Shown here: positions 27,687 through 39,860 of the stretch, piece after piece
Layout of the letters: the number at the start of each line of letters is the position of its first letter
Numbering within the stretch: the stretch's first letter is position 1
NCBI RefSeq assembly: GCF_029309835.1
Contig: NZ_JARJHL010000003.1
Span: forward strand, 1-64,000
From: Paracoccus sp. DMF-8
Lineage (GTDB): Bacteria > Pseudomonadota > Alphaproteobacteria > Rhodobacterales > Rhodobacteraceae
Direction: 5' to 3'
DNA: 64,000 nt
Position numbers and translations under genes: made by a program
The notes under the pieces: model-generated
The model's input: only the letters and a program-made list of their open reading frames with translations
The model's database searches: none
What the model was told of the DNA's origin: nothing

Positions 27687-27716
27687 ACAAGGACAGGGCG
27701 AAACAAGGACAGGGCG
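27687..27716. repeat. 14-bp tandem duplication before the P1 peptidase gene
   Basis: ACAAGGACAGGGCG occurs at 27687-27700 and again at 27703-27716, period 16. The second copy ends eight bases before the ATG and contributes purine-rich sequence to the leader. Confidence 0.75.
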
Positions 27717-27723
27717 GATCAGG

Positions 27724-28767
27724 ATGCGACAGGGAAAGCTGAACCTCATCACCGATGTTCCCGGCCTGATGGTCGGCAATGCGCAGGATGACGCGCTGCG
27801 GTCGGGGGTCAGCGTGCTGCTGGCCGAACGGCCCTTTGCCGCGGCGGTCAAGGTGCTGGGCGGCGCGCCGGGGACGCGGGAAACCGACCTGCTGGCCCCG
27901 GACAAGCTGGTGCAGCAGGTCGATGCGCTGGTCCTGTCCGGTGGCTCTGCCTTTGGGCTGGATGCCTGCCGTGGGGTTGTCGATGGGCTGCGCGCGGCGG
28001 GTCGCGGCTTTGCCATCGGTCCGGTGCGCGTGCCGATCGTGCCCGGTGCCATCGTCTTTGACCTGCTCAACGGCGGGGAAAAGGATTGGGCGGCGAACCC
28101 CTATCCGACGCTTGGCCGTCGCGCCCATGATGCGGCGCGGCGCGAATTCGCCATCGGCACGGCGGGCGCGGGCACCGGCGCGCTGACCCATCAATGGAAG
28201 GGCGGGCTGGGGTCGGCCTCTGCCGTGATGGACAGTGGCGTGACCGTCGGGGCGCTGGTCGTGGTCAATGCGCTTGGATCGGTCACCGCGCCCTCGGGCG
28301 ATTTCTGGGCCGCGCCGTTCGAGCTGGATATGGAATTCGGCGGGCGCGGTCTGTCCGGTCCCTTTGACCCAGCGCACGAGCCCTTTCCCGCCAAAAGACT
28401 GGGCGAATCGACGACAATCGCCATCATCGCCACCGATGCCGATCTGGACAAGGCGGGCCTGCTGCGCATGGCGACCGCCGCCCATGACGGCATGGCCCGC
28501 GCGATCCAGCCCAGCCACACGCCATTCGACGGCGATCTGGTCTTTGCCGCCTCGACCGGCGCGCGCAAGCTGGCCGATCCGGCGGTGGACAGCTATCTGC
28601 TGGGCCATGCGGCGGCCTGCGTCCTGTCCCGCGCCATCGCGCGCGGCGTCCATGCCGCCAGCCCTCGCCCTGGCGATCTGCAACCCTGCTGGCACGACAG
28701 GAACGGCCAGGCGCCGGCTTCATGCGCGGCTTCGGGCTCGGTGGATGCTTCGGGATCGGCGCCATAA
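27724..28767 (+). CDS. P1-family (S58, DmpA-like) peptidase
   Basis: A 347-residue member of the DmpA/L-aminopeptidase family of Ntn-fold self-processing enzymes. [17 protein letters not shown] near residue 75, [14 protein letters not shown] near 155 and [12 protein letters not shown] near 178 (region of self-cleavage and nucleophile) are recognisable. The last 25-30 residues (after [10 protein letters not shown]) are low in family resemblance and overlap the remnant of a GSCFA gene on the other strand, so the stop may be displaced. Start ATG 27724 follows GGATCAGG. Confidence 0.88.
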   Translation: MRQGKLNLITDVPGLMVGNAQDDALRSGVSVLLAERPFAAAVKVLGGAPGTRETDLLAPDKLVQQVDALVLSGGSAFGLDACRGVVDGLRAAGRGFAIGPVRVPIVPGAIVFDLLNGGEKDWAANPYPTLGRRAHDAARREFAIGTAGAGTGALTHQWKGGLGSASAVMDSGVTVGALVVVNALGSVTAPSGDFWAAPFELDMEFGGRGLSGPFDPAHEPFPAKRLGESTTIAIIATDADLDKAGLLRMATAAHDGMARAIQPSHTPFDGDLVFAASTGARKLADPAVDSYLLGHAAACVLSRAIARGVHAASPRPGDLQPCWHDRNGQAPASCAASGSVDASGSAP

Positions 28768-29101
28768 TCGCGCAGCATCCGCGTCACGTTCGCCTTGACC
28801 GCGCGCAGGCGGACATGGACCATATCGTCCTCCCATGTCTCGAACTGGTCGGAAATGCCGACGCTTTCAAAGCTGGGATAGTAATCGACGCCCGGAAAGC
28901 GGCCGATCGCGACCTCGGCCGCGATTTCGAATAGCTGTTGGCGACCAGCACGTCCTTGTCGGTAAAGGTCCGTTGCAACGGAATGGGCGAGACGGCAACC
29001 ATGATCTTTTGATCCGCCGGGCCATTGGCGCGGATGCGTTCCCGCTGTCGGCGCTGCCGCCTTCATGCATCAGGCAGATATTCCAATTGGCTGATGAAAG
29101 G
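28768..29101 (-). pseudogene. Remnant of a GSCFA/SGNH-family protein gene
   Basis: The minus strand encodes the C-terminal half of a GSCFA-type protein in at least two frames. ERIRANGPADQKIMVAVSPI and TFTDKDVLVANSYSK are in one frame; RFPGVDYYPSFESVGIS and WEDDMVHVRLRAVKANVTRM in another. A few residues are missing between the pieces. The N-terminal half with the Gly-Ser-Cys-Phe-Ala motif is not found upstream (29101-29270 holds only the gabD leader). It is therefore truncated as well as frameshifted. Family assignment is by recalled motif similarity. Confidence 0.65.
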
Positions 29102-29270
29102 CGCTTGCCACGACATCACGGCTGCCCCTGACCGGGTTGCGGCGGCCGTTCCGCAAGGTCGGGGCAGGTAGCAGCGCGCACCCCCGGCTTTTTCGGAAAC
29201 TGGACATGGCGCGGCGCCCGTGATCCAGTCGGCGCATCAACCCGATGCAGATCACCGACAGGGGAACGCC

Positions 29271-30776
29271 ATGACCGCCAATGCAACCCAGGACCTGCGC
29301 GCCACGCTGCGCGACCCTTCGCTGCTGGAAACCCGAGGCTACGTCGCGGGCGAATGGATCCATGCCGGGGACGGCGCGACCTACGACGTGACCAATCCCG
29401 CGACCGGACAGGTCATCGCGCAGGTCGCCGACCTGTCGCGCGCCGACGCCACCCGCGCCATTGCCGCCGCCGAACAGGCGATGAAGGGCTGGGCCGCCCG
29501 CACGGCCAAGGAACGCGCCAACATCATGCGCAAATGGTTCGACCTGATGATGGAACATCAGGACGATCTGGGCCGCATCCTGACCGCCGAACAGGGCAAG
29601 CCGCTGGCCGAGGCCAAGGGCGAAATCGCCTATGGCGCCAGCTTCATCGAATGGTTCGGCGAAGAGGCCAAGCGCATCTACGGCGAAACCATCCCCGGCC
29701 ACCAGCCCGACAAGCGCCTGACCGTGATCCGCCAGCCCATCGGCGTGGTGGGCAGCATCACGCCGTGGAATTTCCCGAATGCGATGATCACCCGCAAATG
29801 CGGCCCGGCGCTGGCGGCGGGCTGCGGTTTTGTCGGGCGCCCGGCGTCCGAAACGCCGCTGTCCGCGCTGGCGCTGGCCGTGCTGGGCGAACGCGCGGGC
29901 CTGCCTGCGGGGATCTTCAGCATGATCCCGTCCTCGCGCTCTTCCGATATCGGCAAGGAGTTCTGCGAAAACCCCGCCGTGCGCAAGCTGACCTTTACCG
30001 GCTCGACCGAGGTCGGCCGCATCCTGCTGCGTCAGGCCGCCGATCAGGTGATGAAATGCTCGATGGAACTGGGCGGCAACGCGCCCTTCATCGTCTTCGA
30101 CGATGCCGATCTGGATGCGGCGGTCGAGGGCGCGATGGCGTCGAAATACCGCAACAACGGCCAGACCTGCGTCTGCGCCAACCGCATCTATGTGCAGGCG
30201 GGCGTCTATGACGAATTCGCCCGCCGCCTTGCTGCGGCGGTGGACAAGCTGCGCGTCGGCGACGGCATGCAGGACGGCATCACCACCGGCCCGCTGATCA
30301 ATCAGGCGGCGGTCGAAAAGGTGCAGGAACATATCGACGATGCGCTGGCAGGCGGCGGCCGGGTCCTGACCGGCGGCAAGCGGATCGAGGGGCTGTTTTA
30401 CGAACCCACCGTCATCACCGGCATCACCGACGACATGAAGGTCGCGACCGAGGAAACCTTTGGCCCCCTTGCCCCGCTGTTCAAATTCGACACCGAGGAA
30501 GAGGCCGTCGCCCGCGCCAATGCCACGATCTTTGGCCTGGCATCCTATTTCTACGCCCGCGACATCGGCCGCATCACCCGCGTTCAGGAATCGCTGGAAT
30601 ACGGCATCGTCGGCGTCAACACCGGCATCATCTCGACCGAGGTGGCACCTTTCGGCGGCGTCAAGCAATCCGGCCTTGGCCGCGAAGGCAGCCGCCACGG
30701 GATCGAGGATTATCTGGAAATGAAATATATCTGCCTGTCGATCTCAGCCACCAGCCCGTCCATCCCCTTGCAGTAA
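29271..30776 (+). CDS. gabD: NAD(P)-dependent succinate-semialdehyde dehydrogenase
   Basis: A 501-residue aldehyde dehydrogenase oxidising succinate semialdehyde to succinate in GABA degradation. TPWNFPNAMITRKCGPALAA, the catalytic Glu in MELGGNAPFIVF (near 266) and Cys in NNGQTCVCANR (near 300) are all present. The C-terminus IEDYLEMKYICL is normal, but the following residues (SISATSPSIPLQ) are read from a probable IS66 remnant on the opposite strand, replacing the usual short end. Start ATG at 29271 after GACAGGGGAACGCC. Confidence 0.93.
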   Translation: MTANATQDLRATLRDPSLLETRGYVAGEWIHAGDGATYDVTNPATGQVIAQVADLSRADATRAIAAAEQAMKGWAARTAKERANIMRKWFDLMMEHQDDLGRILTAEQGKPLAEAKGEIAYGASFIEWFGEEAKRIYGETIPGHQPDKRLTVIRQPIGVVGSITPWNFPNAMITRKCGPALAAGCGFVGRPASETPLSALALAVLGERAGLPAGIFSMIPSSRSSDIGKEFCENPAVRKLTFTGSTEVGRILLRQAADQVMKCSMELGGNAPFIVFDDADLDAAVEGAMASKYRNNGQTCVCANRIYVQAGVYDEFARRLAAAVDKLRVGDGMQDGITTGPLINQAAVEKVQEHIDDALAGGGRVLTGGKRIEGLFYEPTVITGITDDMKVATEETFGPLAPLFKFDTEEEAVARANATIFGLASYFYARDIGRITRVQESLEYGIVGVNTGIISTEVAPFGGVKQSGLGREGSRHGIEDYLEMKYICLSISATSPSIPLQ

Positions 30777-30871
30777 TCGACCGGTTCAGAGGCCAGACAG
30801 AACAAGACCAGCTTTGCACTGGGTCGAATGCCGGGCTGGGACAAGGCCCATTCGGTCGCATCAAAACTCAT
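30710..30871 (-). mobile_element. IS66 TnpB-like remnant
   Basis: A 53-codon open frame on the minus strand contains LVLFCLASEPVDYCKGMDGL, which resembles the N-terminal region of IS66 Orf2/TnpB (typically x-ASxPVDxRKGMDGLxx). The first about 19 residues may be from another source. No inverted repeats or other transposase parts were found, so it is a small fragment. It overlaps the gabD 3' end. The assignment rests on one short motif. Confidence 0.5.
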
Positions 30872-31147
30872 GGCGCGCGCCTCGCGCAAATCGCCAACGG
30901 TTGGGCGTATGCCCGCAGGAAGCGCGGGCGGCTAGGCACAACAGGGCGGCGGCCCCACACTGGCGCATGCGCCTTGCGGCCCCGAGGCGCGGAAAAGCGA
31001 GGCCTGGGAAAGTTATCAGGTTCGCGCTTTGCTTCCGTTATATCCCGATAACGGAGATCGAGTAATTTTCTGATTTATTTATAAATTTTCTAACCTTGAA
31101 AACCGATGCCCCACTAGCCGAGCTAAACTCCCAAGCCGCGCGCCTGA
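30872..31147. other. Non-coding, partly AT-rich spacer with a palindrome
   Basis: No gene is visible. TCCGTTAT (31034-31041) and ATAACGGA (31048-31055) form a perfect 8-bp inverted repeat around six bases. It is followed by a strikingly AT-rich run at about 31061-31094, unlike the surrounding high-G+C sequence. It could be an operator or a terminator region for the leftward exporter gene that ends at 31148. Confidence 0.5.
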
Positions 31148-33057
<1,910 letters not shown>

Positions 33058-33309
33058 GGGGTCCGTCCTGTCTGTCGTTTCAACCCGCCAAAGCGGTCGC
33101 GCGAACCGCCCCTTATGCCCGGCTTCGACGAAATTGGCCAGAGGTGACGGGGTTCGGGCGCGGGATTTCACCCGTTGTCAGCGGCACCATTGGCGAAATG
33201 GATCGGGGCCCGCAGCAACGGGCGTCGTGACAGGTTTTCATCCGTGGTCCCCGTGCAGGTTTCGGGCTGCACCTGCCGACAACGCAGCCACCGCTGGCCT
33301 GACAATGAA

Positions 33310-33335
33310 AAACCCCGCCAGATGTGGCGGGGTTT
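33310..33335. terminator. Stem-loop downstream of tuf
   Basis: An 11-bp perfect stem (AAACCCCGCCA 33310-33320, complement 33325-33335) with a 4-base loop; A-run on one side, T-run on the other. It suits a terminator for leftward tuf. Confidence 0.75.
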
Positions 33336-33347
33336 GTGTGATGTGAA

Positions 33348-33404
33348 GGTGGGGTGAAACCCCACCCTACCCCTGCCGCACCGTAGGTGGGGTTTCACCC
33401 CACC
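33348..33404. repeat. REP-like palindromic pair
   Basis: GGTGGGGTGAAACCCCACC (33348-33366) and its reverse complement (33386-33404) are separated by 19 bases. Each arm is itself a hairpin (GTGGGGT / ACCCCAC). I recall this type of sequence as common between genes in Rhodobacteraceae. No other copy was noticed in this window. The remainder of the 364-base gap 33058-33421 holds no recognisable gene. Confidence 0.7.
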
Positions 33405-33421
33405 GCCACAAGCGCCGCAGG

Positions 33422-34597
<1,176 letters not shown>

Positions 34598-34812
34598 CAT
34601 GGCCTCCTATCGGGGGGGCCTGCGCACCTAAGCCCCCATGAAACATTCGCCGCGACTTATAAGTGTGTGGGGGAAAAATCAAGGGCTGGCGGGGCAATCG
34701 CCGCACGAGTTTTGCTTGCGGGAACTCCCGTCCCGGCCAAGAGTTGAAAGACGCAGCCGGTTCGCGGCCGCTTGGGCGCCTGCCTGACACAAAACCAGAG
34801 GGGATTTCGACC

Positions 34813-35743
34813 ATGAGTCTTGTCAAGACACTGGCCCGCGTGGCGGCTGGCGTGATGCTGGCCAAGGGCATCGGATCGGTGATGCGGAACACGCAGAGCC
34901 GGGACGGACAAAGCGCGTCCTCGCGGCAGACCGGGGGCGGCATTCTGGGCGATCTGCTGAAAAACAACACACAAAGCGGCGGAGACCGTCGCAGCGGCTC
35001 GGGCGGGCTTGGCGATATGCTGGGTCAGGTTCTGGGCGGTGCCGCGGGATCGGCTGGCGCGGGGACGGGTCGGCGCTATGGCGGGCCGAATTCGCGGGGC
35101 GCGTCGGGCGGGCTGGGCGGCATTCTGGACCAGATCACCGGCGGGCAGCGCGGTGGACAGCAGGGCGGCGCGCTTGGCGGCATTCTGGGCGGTGCCGCAG
35201 CGGGTGGTCTGGGCGGTATTCTGGGCACGCTTCTGGGCAAAGGTCAGGACCAAGGCGACGCGGCCCTGCCCGCGCGCGACAATCTGGCCCAGAAGGATCT
35301 GCAGGGCAACCAACGACGCCAGCTTTGGCGAGTTGTTCAACGACTCGCTCACGACCGGCGCGGACCCGGAAGTTGCCCCGACCCCGGAACAGAACGCCAT
35401 GGCCGGGCTGCTGCTGCGCGCGATGATTCAGGCCGCGAAATCGGACGGCAAGATCGACGACGCCGAAAAGCAGCGCCTGCTGGCCGAGATCGGCGATCTG
35501 GACGAGGCCGAGCGCGCCTTTATCCGCGAGGAAATGTCCAAGCCCGTCGATGCCGAGGCGCTGGCCCGCGAAACCCCGCAAGGCATGGGGCCGCAGGTCT
35601 ATCTGATGTCGCTGATGGCCATCGACTTCGATAACGAGGCCGAGGCGCGCTATCTGCATGCGCTGGCCGAGGCCCTGGGGCTGGATCATGCGCAGGTGAA
35701 CGAAATCCACGGTCAGGTCGGCGTCCAGAACCTTTACGCCTGA
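34813..35743 (+). pseudogene. TerB/DUF533-family protein with one frameshift
   Basis: A YebE-like DUF533/TerB protein. The N-terminal part MSLVKTLARVAAGVMLAKGI and a long Gly-rich low-complexity region (GGLGGILDQITGGQRGG and similar, residues 40-155) are in the first frame. The C-terminal TerB-type helical domain (AGLLLRAMIQAAKSDGKID ... AIDFDNEAEARYLHALAEAL) is in another. The shift is near 35305-35320, after LAQKDLQG, where one extra base is likely. Joined length about 310 residues. Function of the family is poorly known. Confidence 0.85.
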
Positions 35744-36144
35744 TCGCGGCCCGCGCACACCGTGAACGGCAGGCACGGGTTCCTGTCCTGAAACTGCCCT
35801 GCGGCAATCCGTCGTCGCAGGGCATGGCTGTGTTCCCCTGCACCCATGATTCCCCTGTGCGCATGGCAACCGTCAGCCATGCAATCGGCGTGGCGCCTGT
35901 GCTGTCCGGGACCAAGGTGCACCGCCTTTGCAACAGACGGACCGCCACGGCCATATTACCGCATATGGCCGCGACAGCGGCCCGCGCGGACCCTGCTCAA
36001 GAGGCAGTATTAGGGCTACGACGCAGCCGCCCCATAGCCTTCACGGCCGCCAACCACGTCGCCCCGACACGATGCGCCTGCTATTCAGCGACGATAGCGC
36101 AAAAAGCAGCCATTCCGTCGATATAACCCTGCCCGCATTCCTGC
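35744..36144. other. Intergenic region with two inverted repeats
   Basis: A 401-base gap without a recognisable gene. TGCCCTGCG at 35795-35803 pairs with CGCAGGGCA at 35816-35824 and may end the TerB transcript. CGGCCATAT at 35948-35956 pairs with ATATGGCCG at 35963-35971 and could be an operator. Short open frames here show no family resemblance. Confidence 0.5.
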
Positions 36145-37266
36145 TTAATTTTCGGTGTCGTCCCCTTTCTCGTCATCGAACAGCCCCAGTTGACGCGGTT
36201 CCGCCATGCCCCCGCCCTCCAATCCCGACAGGGTGATTCCCAGCAGGCGGATACCTTGCGGATCGGCAAAGACCGGGATCAGCAGATCCTGCGCGATGGC
36301 CAGCATTTCCTGTTCGTCCGCCACGACCCGCGCCAAAGAACGCGCGCGGGTGATCTGGCGGAAATCGCCATATTTGACCTTGAGCGTCACCGTCCGCCCG
36401 CGCGTTTCGCTGCGGGTGGCATGGCGCCAGACCTTGTTTGCCAGAACCTCCAATTCCTTGTTCGCCAGATCAATATCGCGCAGATCGGTAAAGAAAGTGT
36501 TCTCGGCGCCGATGGATTTGCGGATGCGGTCAGGCTTGACCTCGCGACTGTCGATGCCGCGCGCCACGTTCCAGTAATAGCTGCCCGCCTTGCCGAAACG
36601 CGCGATCAGGAAATCAAGGCTTTGGCGGCGCAGATCGGCGCCGTTATAGATGCCATGCGCCTGCATCCGCGCCGCCGTCGCAGGCCCGATGCCGCGAAAA
36701 TCGCCGATGGGCAGGCCTGCGACGAAATCCGGCCCCGCCTCTGGCGGAATGACGAACAGCCCGTTCGGCTTGCGCTGATCCGAGGCGATTTTCGCCAGAA
36801 ACTTGTTATAGCTGACCCCGGCCGAGGCGGTCAGTCCGGTGTCCTGAAAAATCCGGGCGCGGATTTCCTGCGCGATCCGCGTTGCCGTGCGGCCATTCAG
36901 GTGATCGGTCAGGTCCAGATAGGCCTCGTCCAGCGACAAGGGTTCGATCAGGGGGGTATATTCCGCGAAAATCGCGCGGATCTGCTGGCTGACGGCACGA
37001 TAGACATCGAAACGCGGCTTGACGAAAATCAGGTCCGGGCACAGCCGCAGCGCGCGTTTCGAGGGCATGGCCGAACGCACGCCAAAGACCCGCGCCTCGT
37101 AGCTGGCGGCCGCGACGACGCCCCGCTCGATCCCGCCGACGGCGACGGGATGGCCGCGCAGGGCGGGATTGTCGCGCTGCTCGACCGAGGCATAAAAGGC
37201 ATCCATATCGACATGGACAATGCGGCGAACGGGGTCGGGGACAGGTTCCTGTCCGCCCGCGCTCAT
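36145..37266 (-). CDS. dinB: DNA polymerase IV (Y-family)
   Basis: A 373-residue translesion polymerase. Catalytic acidic residues are in VHVDMDAFYASVE (near 18) and PLSLDEAYLDL (near 112). Steric-gate region and SAGVSYNKFLAKIAS follow, then the helix-hairpin-helix PIGDFRGIGPATAARM and the little-finger domain. The C-terminal RQLGLFDD is a beta-clamp-binding motif. The gene overlaps ygfZ by ATGA, a coupling I cannot explain functionally. Confidence 0.96.
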   Translation of the reverse strand: MSAGGQEPVPDPVRRIVHVDMDAFYASVEQRDNPALRGHPVAVGGIERGVVAAASYEARVFGVRSAMPSKRALRLCPDLIFVKPRFDVYRAVSQQIRAIFAEYTPLIEPLSLDEAYLDLTDHLNGRTATRIAQEIRARIFQDTGLTASAGVSYNKFLAKIASDQRKPNGLFVIPPEAGPDFVAGLPIGDFRGIGPATAARMQAHGIYNGADLRRQSLDFLIARFGKAGSYYWNVARGIDSREVKPDRIRKSIGAENTFFTDLRDIDLANKELEVLANKVWRHATRSETRGRTVTLKVKYGDFRQITRARSLARVVADEQEMLAIAQDLLIPVFADPQGIRLLGITLSGLEGGGMAEPRQLGLFDDEKGDDTEN

Positions 37267-37982
37267 GTCAGGATGCGTGCCTCGCCCGCGGTCAGCGGCA
37301 CGCCCATCCGGTCGAAACGCATATGTGCGATGGCCCGGCCGTTCGATTGGGTGAACAGCACCCCGGCCTCGCGCCCGTCCTCCATGGTGATCGGCGTGCC
37401 GACGGGGGCCGCGCCCTCGATGCCGACCACGCGCAGGCCCTTTTTCAATTCGGCCTTGTGCTTCATCCGGGCCGTCACCTCTTGGCCGACATAGCAGCCC
37501 TTGCGGAAATCGACGCCGTTCAGCCGGTCAAACCCTGCTTCAAGGATAAAGCTGTCGTTCGGGATCAGTTCGATCAGGGTTTCGGGGATGGCATGTTCGA
37601 CGCGGATCGCATCCCAATCGCTGCCGTCATCACCAGCCGTATCGCCATACAGCCGCCAGCCAAGCGCCGGGTGACGGGGATCGGGGATCGCGCCATCCGG
37701 CGCAGGCCCGGTCCCGCGCGAGACCTGGATATCCGTCGCCGCAATCTGCACATCGGATCGCAGCTTGTACATCGACAGCCGCCGCAACAGGTCATCGGCC
37801 AGCCTGTCATCGACATCGACCAGCAGCGCATCGCCCTGGGGGATCACCAGAAAATCGGCCAGATATTTGCCCTGCGGCGTCAGCAGCGCGGCCCATGCCG
37901 GCCCTTTCGACACGTCATTCGTGACCAGACCCTGCAGGAAACCGACGCGATCCTGACCGGAAATACGCATGATACGACGCAT
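37263..37982 (-). CDS. ygfZ: Folate-binding protein YgfZ
   Basis: A 239-residue tetrahydrofolate-binding protein related to the T-protein of glycine cleavage, supporting Fe-S cluster assembly and repair. The family signature KGCYVGQE is near residue 175, with the conserved Cys. The start at 37982 or the internal ATG at 37970 are both possible. It lies six bases after the MsbA-like gene stop and overlaps dinB. Confidence 0.92.
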   Translation of the reverse strand: MRRIMRISGQDRVGFLQGLVTNDVSKGPAWAALLTPQGKYLADFLVIPQGDALLVDVDDRLADDLLRRLSMYKLRSDVQIAATDIQVSRGTGPAPDGAIPDPRHPALGWRLYGDTAGDDGSDWDAIRVEHAIPETLIELIPNDSFILEAGFDRLNGVDFRKGCYVGQEVTARMKHKAELKKGLRVVGIEGAAPVGTPITMEDGREAGVLFTQSNGRAIAHMRFDRMGVPLTAGEARILT

Positions 37983-37988
37983 GAGACC

Positions 37989-39725
37989 TCACTTTCCGAA
38001 TTGCAGACGCACAAGGGCGGCATAGGCGCCATTGCCCTGCATCAACTGGTCATGCGTGCCCTGTTCGACAACCCTTCCGCCTTCGATCACGACGATCTTG
38101 TCGGCCTGACGGACGGTGGACAGGCGATGCGCGATGACCAAAGTGGTGCGCCCCACGGACAGTTCATCCAGCGCCTGCTGGACCAGACGTTCGGACGCGG
38201 CATCCAGCGCGCTGGTCGCCTCGTCCAAGAGCAGGATCGGCGCGTCGCGCAGGATGGCGCGGGCAATCGCCACGCGCTGACGCTGCCCGCCGGACAGGGC
38301 CGAGCCGCGCGGCCCGGCGGCCGTGTCCAGCCCGCCCGGCAGCCCGTCCGCGAAATCCGCGACATGGGCGGCGGTGACGGCAAGGCGCAGGGCATCAGGA
38401 TCGGCGGGGCGCCCCAGCAGGATGTTTTCCGCCAGCGTTTCGTCAAACAGCGCGGCATCCTGGCTGACGGTCGAAAACTGGTCGCGCAACACGCCCAGAT
38501 TGTATTCCTGAACCGGCACGCCCCCCAGCAGAACCCGCCCGGATGCCGGATCGACCAGCCGCGTCAGCAGGTTGAAAACCGTGGATTTCCCCGGCCCCGA
38601 CGGCCCGACCAGCGCGGTGGTCTGCCCCGCCTCTGCCGTGAATGTCAGCCCGTTCAGGACGGGATGGCCGTCGTAATCCAGCCTGACATCGCGCAGCTCG
38701 ACCGTCGTCGCGGCAGGCGGCTGGACCCGCGCGCCCGAGATGATCGCGGGCTGCATGTCCATCACGTCATAGATCCGTTCCAGCGAGGCCGCCGCCGTCT
38801 GCCATGTCCCGGCCAGCATCCCGAGACGGCGCAGGGGCTGAAAGGCCAGCGCCAGCGCGGTGAAAAAGGACATGAAATCGCCGACCGTGCGCTCGCCCTG
38901 CGTGACCTCGACCTCGCCAAGGGCCAGAACCCCGATAAAGCCGATGCCGGTCACGATATCGACCAGCGCCGGGATGATCGCGGCCATGGCGGCCATCTTG
39001 ACCTGACCCTGCCGGATCGCATCGACGATGGCGCCGAAACGGGCGGCCTGATAATCCTCCATCCGGTTCAGCTTGACAGCGTTGATGCCGTGCAGGACTT
39101 CGTCCAGACGGGTCGCGCGCTGGCTGGCGATATCGCGGTTCTGGCGCATCTTGCGGCGGACATAGCGTTGCACGACCACCATCGGCACGATCAGGATCGG
39201 CGCACCGATCAGCGCGGTCAGCGTCCAGATCGGGTCGATGAGGATCGCCACGGCAAACAGCGACAGCAGCGAAATGATGTCGCGCCCCATGCCGGTGATG
39301 AAGGTCTGCCAGACCCCTTGCACGGCCTGACTGTCGCCCTGCACCCGTTCGATCAGCGCGCCGGGCGGGTTTTTCTGAAAGAAGCTGCCGTCCAGTACCA
39401 TGATATGCGCCAGCAGGTCCTTTTGCATCGAGGTGGACACCGCCAGCGACACCGAGGTCATCAGGCTGCGGTTCACGATATAGGTCACCGCCCGGATGAT
39501 GAAGAGCGAGAAGATCACCCCCCCGACCCACCAGATCGCATCGGTATCGCCGCCGACGAACACGCGGTCAAACAGCGGTTTCAGCATCCAGCTGAGCAGG
39601 CCAAGGGTCGAACCCTCGACCACCAGAAAGATGAAGGCCAGCAGGATCCGGGGCCAGTAGGGCCGCAGATAGTCCCGCCACATCCGACCGAACAGCGGCC
39701 CGGTTGCATCCTCTTTGCCCGGCAT
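37989..39725 (-). CDS. MsbA-like ABC exporter (permease-ATPase fusion)
   Basis: A 578-residue half-exporter. Six transmembrane helices occupy residues 25-300; the ATPase has Walker A VGPSGPGKST (Pro where Ala is usual), signature ALSGGQRQR, Walker B LLLDEATSALD and H-loop IAHRLSTV. MsbA-type proteins flip lipid A-core or drugs across the inner membrane; the length fits. It heads the unit with ygfZ and dinB. Confidence 0.93.
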   Translation of the reverse strand: MPGKEDATGPLFGRMWRDYLRPYWPRILLAFIFLVVEGSTLGLLSWMLKPLFDRVFVGGDTDAIWWVGGVIFSLFIIRAVTYIVNRSLMTSVSLAVSTSMQKDLLAHIMVLDGSFFQKNPPGALIERVQGDSQAVQGVWQTFITGMGRDIISLLSLFAVAILIDPIWTLTALIGAPILIVPMVVVQRYVRRKMRQNRDIASQRATRLDEVLHGINAVKLNRMEDYQAARFGAIVDAIRQGQVKMAAMAAIIPALVDIVTGIGFIGVLALGEVEVTQGERTVGDFMSFFTALALAFQPLRRLGMLAGTWQTAAASLERIYDVMDMQPAIISGARVQPPAATTVELRDVRLDYDGHPVLNGLTFTAEAGQTTALVGPSGPGKSTVFNLLTRLVDPASGRVLLGGVPVQEYNLGVLRDQFSTVSQDAALFDETLAENILLGRPADPDALRLAVTAAHVADFADGLPGGLDTAAGPRGSALSGGQRQRVAIARAILRDAPILLLDEATSALDAASERLVQQALDELSVGRTTLVIAHRLSTVRQADKIVVIEGGRVVEQGTHDQLMQGNGAYAALVRLQFGK

Positions 39726-39860
39726 GGAAATTCCTGATCAGGTGGCGCGTCCCGTCAGGGATACGCGGCAGCGCCGGTCAGGGCAAGCCTGCCGCCCCAC
39801 CCGTTGACCATGATCGCGGGCGGGCCTACCGATGGTGGGCAGCTTCGCACAGGCAATCCC

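Noticed and set aside
25207..28767. A 1186-codon open frame on the plus strand running through the AbrB, gcdH and P1 region
   Set aside because: Its first two thirds are antisense to clear AbrB-family and gcdH genes and have the His/Gln/Arg-rich composition of high-G+C shadow frames; only the end (from 27724) is the real P1 peptidase.
33310..33404. Possible start of a CRISPR array because of repeated palindromes
   Set aside because: Only two units, inverted rather than direct, with no regular spacers and no cas genes.
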